Of a DNA stretch of 64,000 bases, positions 62,898 to 64,000 are shown in pieces. Source of the DNA: Rhodobacteraceae bacterium HTCC2150 (GTDB lineage: Bacteria > Pseudomonadota > Alphaproteobacteria > Rhodobacterales > Rhodobacteraceae); NCBI GenBank assembly GCA_000169395.1, contig AAXZ01000001.1, positions 124,001 through 188,000 of the forward strand, given 5' to 3'. Under the pieces are notes generated by a model. That model was not told the DNA's origin, did not search any database, and saw only the letters and a program-made list of their open reading frames with translations. Within the stretch, counting starts at the first letter, position 1; each line of letters starts with the position of its first letter. The position numbers and the translations under genes are program-made.

Positions 62898-63671
62898 TCA
62901 AATGTCTTTTCGAATAGCTTCGATGCTATCACTAAGTTGCTTGATCCGGGTATTCAGGCTGACTTGTGTCCCCAGATTTTTCTCTTTCTTCAATTTGTTA
63001 CGGATTTCTGTCCGCTCCTGATGCAGCTTGTCCATCTGCCGCAATGCCTCCAAACGAACCGCTTTGGGCTTAGCGTCTCCGCCCGTCGGTTCGTACCTGC
63101 CAGAGAGCACTGCGCAGTTAAGAGCAATGATCCTACCAATGGCATCTTGATAGAAGTCGAAGAGGTTTCGAAAGCTAAAGTTTGGTACACGGAAATCGGC
63201 GAGAAATTCGGCTTGTTCTGTTTTTGGCGCAGTCGTATCGATCCAGCCTGTGTCGTAGACGGGCTCAACCACGATCTTATTCGCATCGGCACGGTTGATC
63301 CGTTTGTCGGCGGCGCTGATAGCAAGGCTACTGCCGTGCACAAAGATGATGAGAAGCGGGTAAGGGATTGCCTTTTGTATCACCACGGAAATGCGTGCGT
63401 GCCGTTCGACAGCGGTCAGCGTGACCTTAAGCACGGCGACTTCCAGATACTCATGTTTATCGTCTTCTAGCTTCGGGATGTTGATCGTGGACGGCTTGAG
63501 CGTATAGCTCCAGTCAATGCCATCGATGTCTTCGACAAAGGCCTTTTTGTCCGCCGCGCCGAGCTGGCCGTGCTCGTAGAACTGTTTCTTGAACAGGCGC
63601 TTACCCAAGGCGCACGCGTCTGGCACTGCAAAGTTTTGGTAAAAGCCTTCGATGCTATGGACATCACTCAT
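62898..63671 (-). CDS. DUF4391 domain-containing protein
   Basis: The 257-residue protein matches the DUF4391 pattern: an N-terminal alpha/beta part, a central strand pair (IQKAIPYPLLIIFVHG), and a C-terminal basic coiled coil (EIRNKLKKEKNLGTQVSLNT). DUF4391 proteins are found between a helicase and a Mod-type methyltransferase in this class of defence locus; their activity is unknown. The start overlaps the stop of the upstream helicase (ATGA) and the stop overlaps the ribosome binding site of the Mod gene, so all three are tightly coupled. Confidence 0.85.
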   Translation of the reverse strand: MSDVHSIEGFYQNFAVPDACALGKRLFKKQFYEHGQLGAADKKAFVEDIDGIDWSYTLKPSTINIPKLEDDKHEYLEVAVLKVTLTAVERHARISVVIQKAIPYPLLIIFVHGSSLAISAADKRINRADANKIVVEPVYDTGWIDTTAPKTEQAEFLADFRVPNFSFRNLFDFYQDAIGRIIALNCAVLSGRYEPTGGDAKPKAVRLEALRQMDKLHQERTEIRNKLKKEKNLGTQVSLNTRIKQLSDSIEAIRKDI

Positions 63672-64000
63672 GGCGCGTTCACGACCATGTAGCTGATGAC
63701 CTCAAAGTCCTCCATGCCCTGAAAGCTCTCCTTAGTCAGATTAGTGCCGCCGCGCGTGAACAGGCTTTCAACGCCTTTTTCTTCGGACTTTCCTATTATG
63801 CTACTGACAGCAGTCTCAAGAAGGCCGCGATAGTAGCTCATATCCTTGCCGCCTTTAGTGCGGGCATCCATGCGGGCGATAGCATCCGGGTCGGGCGTTC
63901 CCTTGCCGTGCCCGTGTTTTTTGAGCACGTCTAGAATTTTCTTGGACTGAACAAAGTTTAGGTTCACCTGCCCATCTTCGCTGACATACGTGAGGTAGTA
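63668..64000 (-). CDS. Defence helicase, C-terminal end (continues past right edge)
   Basis: The frame is open at base 64000 and reads YYLTYVSEDGQVNLNFVQSK to a TGA at 63668-63670. The C-terminal tail (ARTKGGKDMSYYRGLLETAV, then GVESLFTRGGTNLTKESFQG) resembles the end of SNF2-like helicases that precede DUF4391 and Mod genes. No helicase motif lies in the visible part, so the call depends on the tail and on gene order. It would be the first known gene of the defence operon. Confidence 0.65.
   Translation of the reverse strand, partial: YYLTYVSEDGQVNLNFVQSKKILDVLKKHGHGKGTPDPDAIARMDARTKGGKDMSYYRGLLETAVSSIIGKSEEKGVESLFTRGGTNLTKESFQGMEDFEVISYMVVNAP

Noticed and set aside
1-64000. tRNA or rRNA genes, including a tRNA attachment site for the island
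   Set aside because: I saw no tRNA-like cloverleaf with a CCA or T-loop consensus (GGTTCGA) in a suitable context; a dedicated search was not possible.

Overview
The window looks like a marine alphaproteobacterium, most likely a Rhodobacterales (Roseobacter-group) species. The signs are a TAXI-type TRAP transporter with a fused permease, a BKACE catabolic enzyme, an RpiR regulator, IS481 and IS6 family elements, and a mobilization module and small plasmid-type proteins that resemble Roseobacter sequences. This placement rests on recognition of protein families; no rRNA or tRNA gene is present to confirm it.

Left half (1-34.8 kb, all on the minus strand): a three-gene operon reads leftward. 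It starts with a small outer-membrane barrel that carries the Omp85 LRGF signature but no POTRA domains, continues with a TolC-family lipoprotein, and then an enormous gene that runs off the left edge. The giant product begins with an LEPR-XLL-type motif and a DUF4347 domain. It carries at least nine copies of a short P-F-V-G-x-S-L-x-D-L-x-G-L module, a Leu-Pro-Ser tract and a block of about twelve RTX nonapeptides. Frame 1 (2449 codons) closes at 24795, but the next frame is open from 24843 to base 1. Shared repeats on both sides imply one original polypeptide of more than 10,700 residues, split by a one-base loss in a run of A or by a rare recoding event.

Middle (34.8-46.4 kb): a decayed zone holds a tandem duplicate of the barrel-gene 5' end, an IS481 end, a broken IS6 transposase and a recombinase fragment. 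Next comes a catabolic locus: universal stress protein, TRAP permease and TAXI binding protein, RpiR regulator, and divergently a BKACE enzyme and a class III aminotransferase. Together they suggest uptake of an amino acid, transamination to a beta-keto acid and acetyl-CoA-dependent cleavage. A 22-bp palindrome lies in the divergent promoter region, and a hairpin terminator separates the binding-protein and permease genes. A complete IS481 element and an EamA exporter follow.

Right part (46.4-64 kb): a mobilizable, plasmid-like island. It carries a probable oriT, mobC and a relaxase lacking an N-terminal tyrosine, a hipBA-type toxin-antitoxin pair with three palindromic operators, small plasmid proteins and an ArdC antirestriction protein. 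Beyond these is a defence block: GIY-YIG nuclease, a zinc-hook AAA ATPase, a type III-like restriction helicase/nuclease, a Mod-type methyltransferase, a DUF4391 protein and the C-terminus of another helicase that continues past the right edge. The block resembles the helicase-methylase-ATPase (Hma) layout described for antiviral islands.
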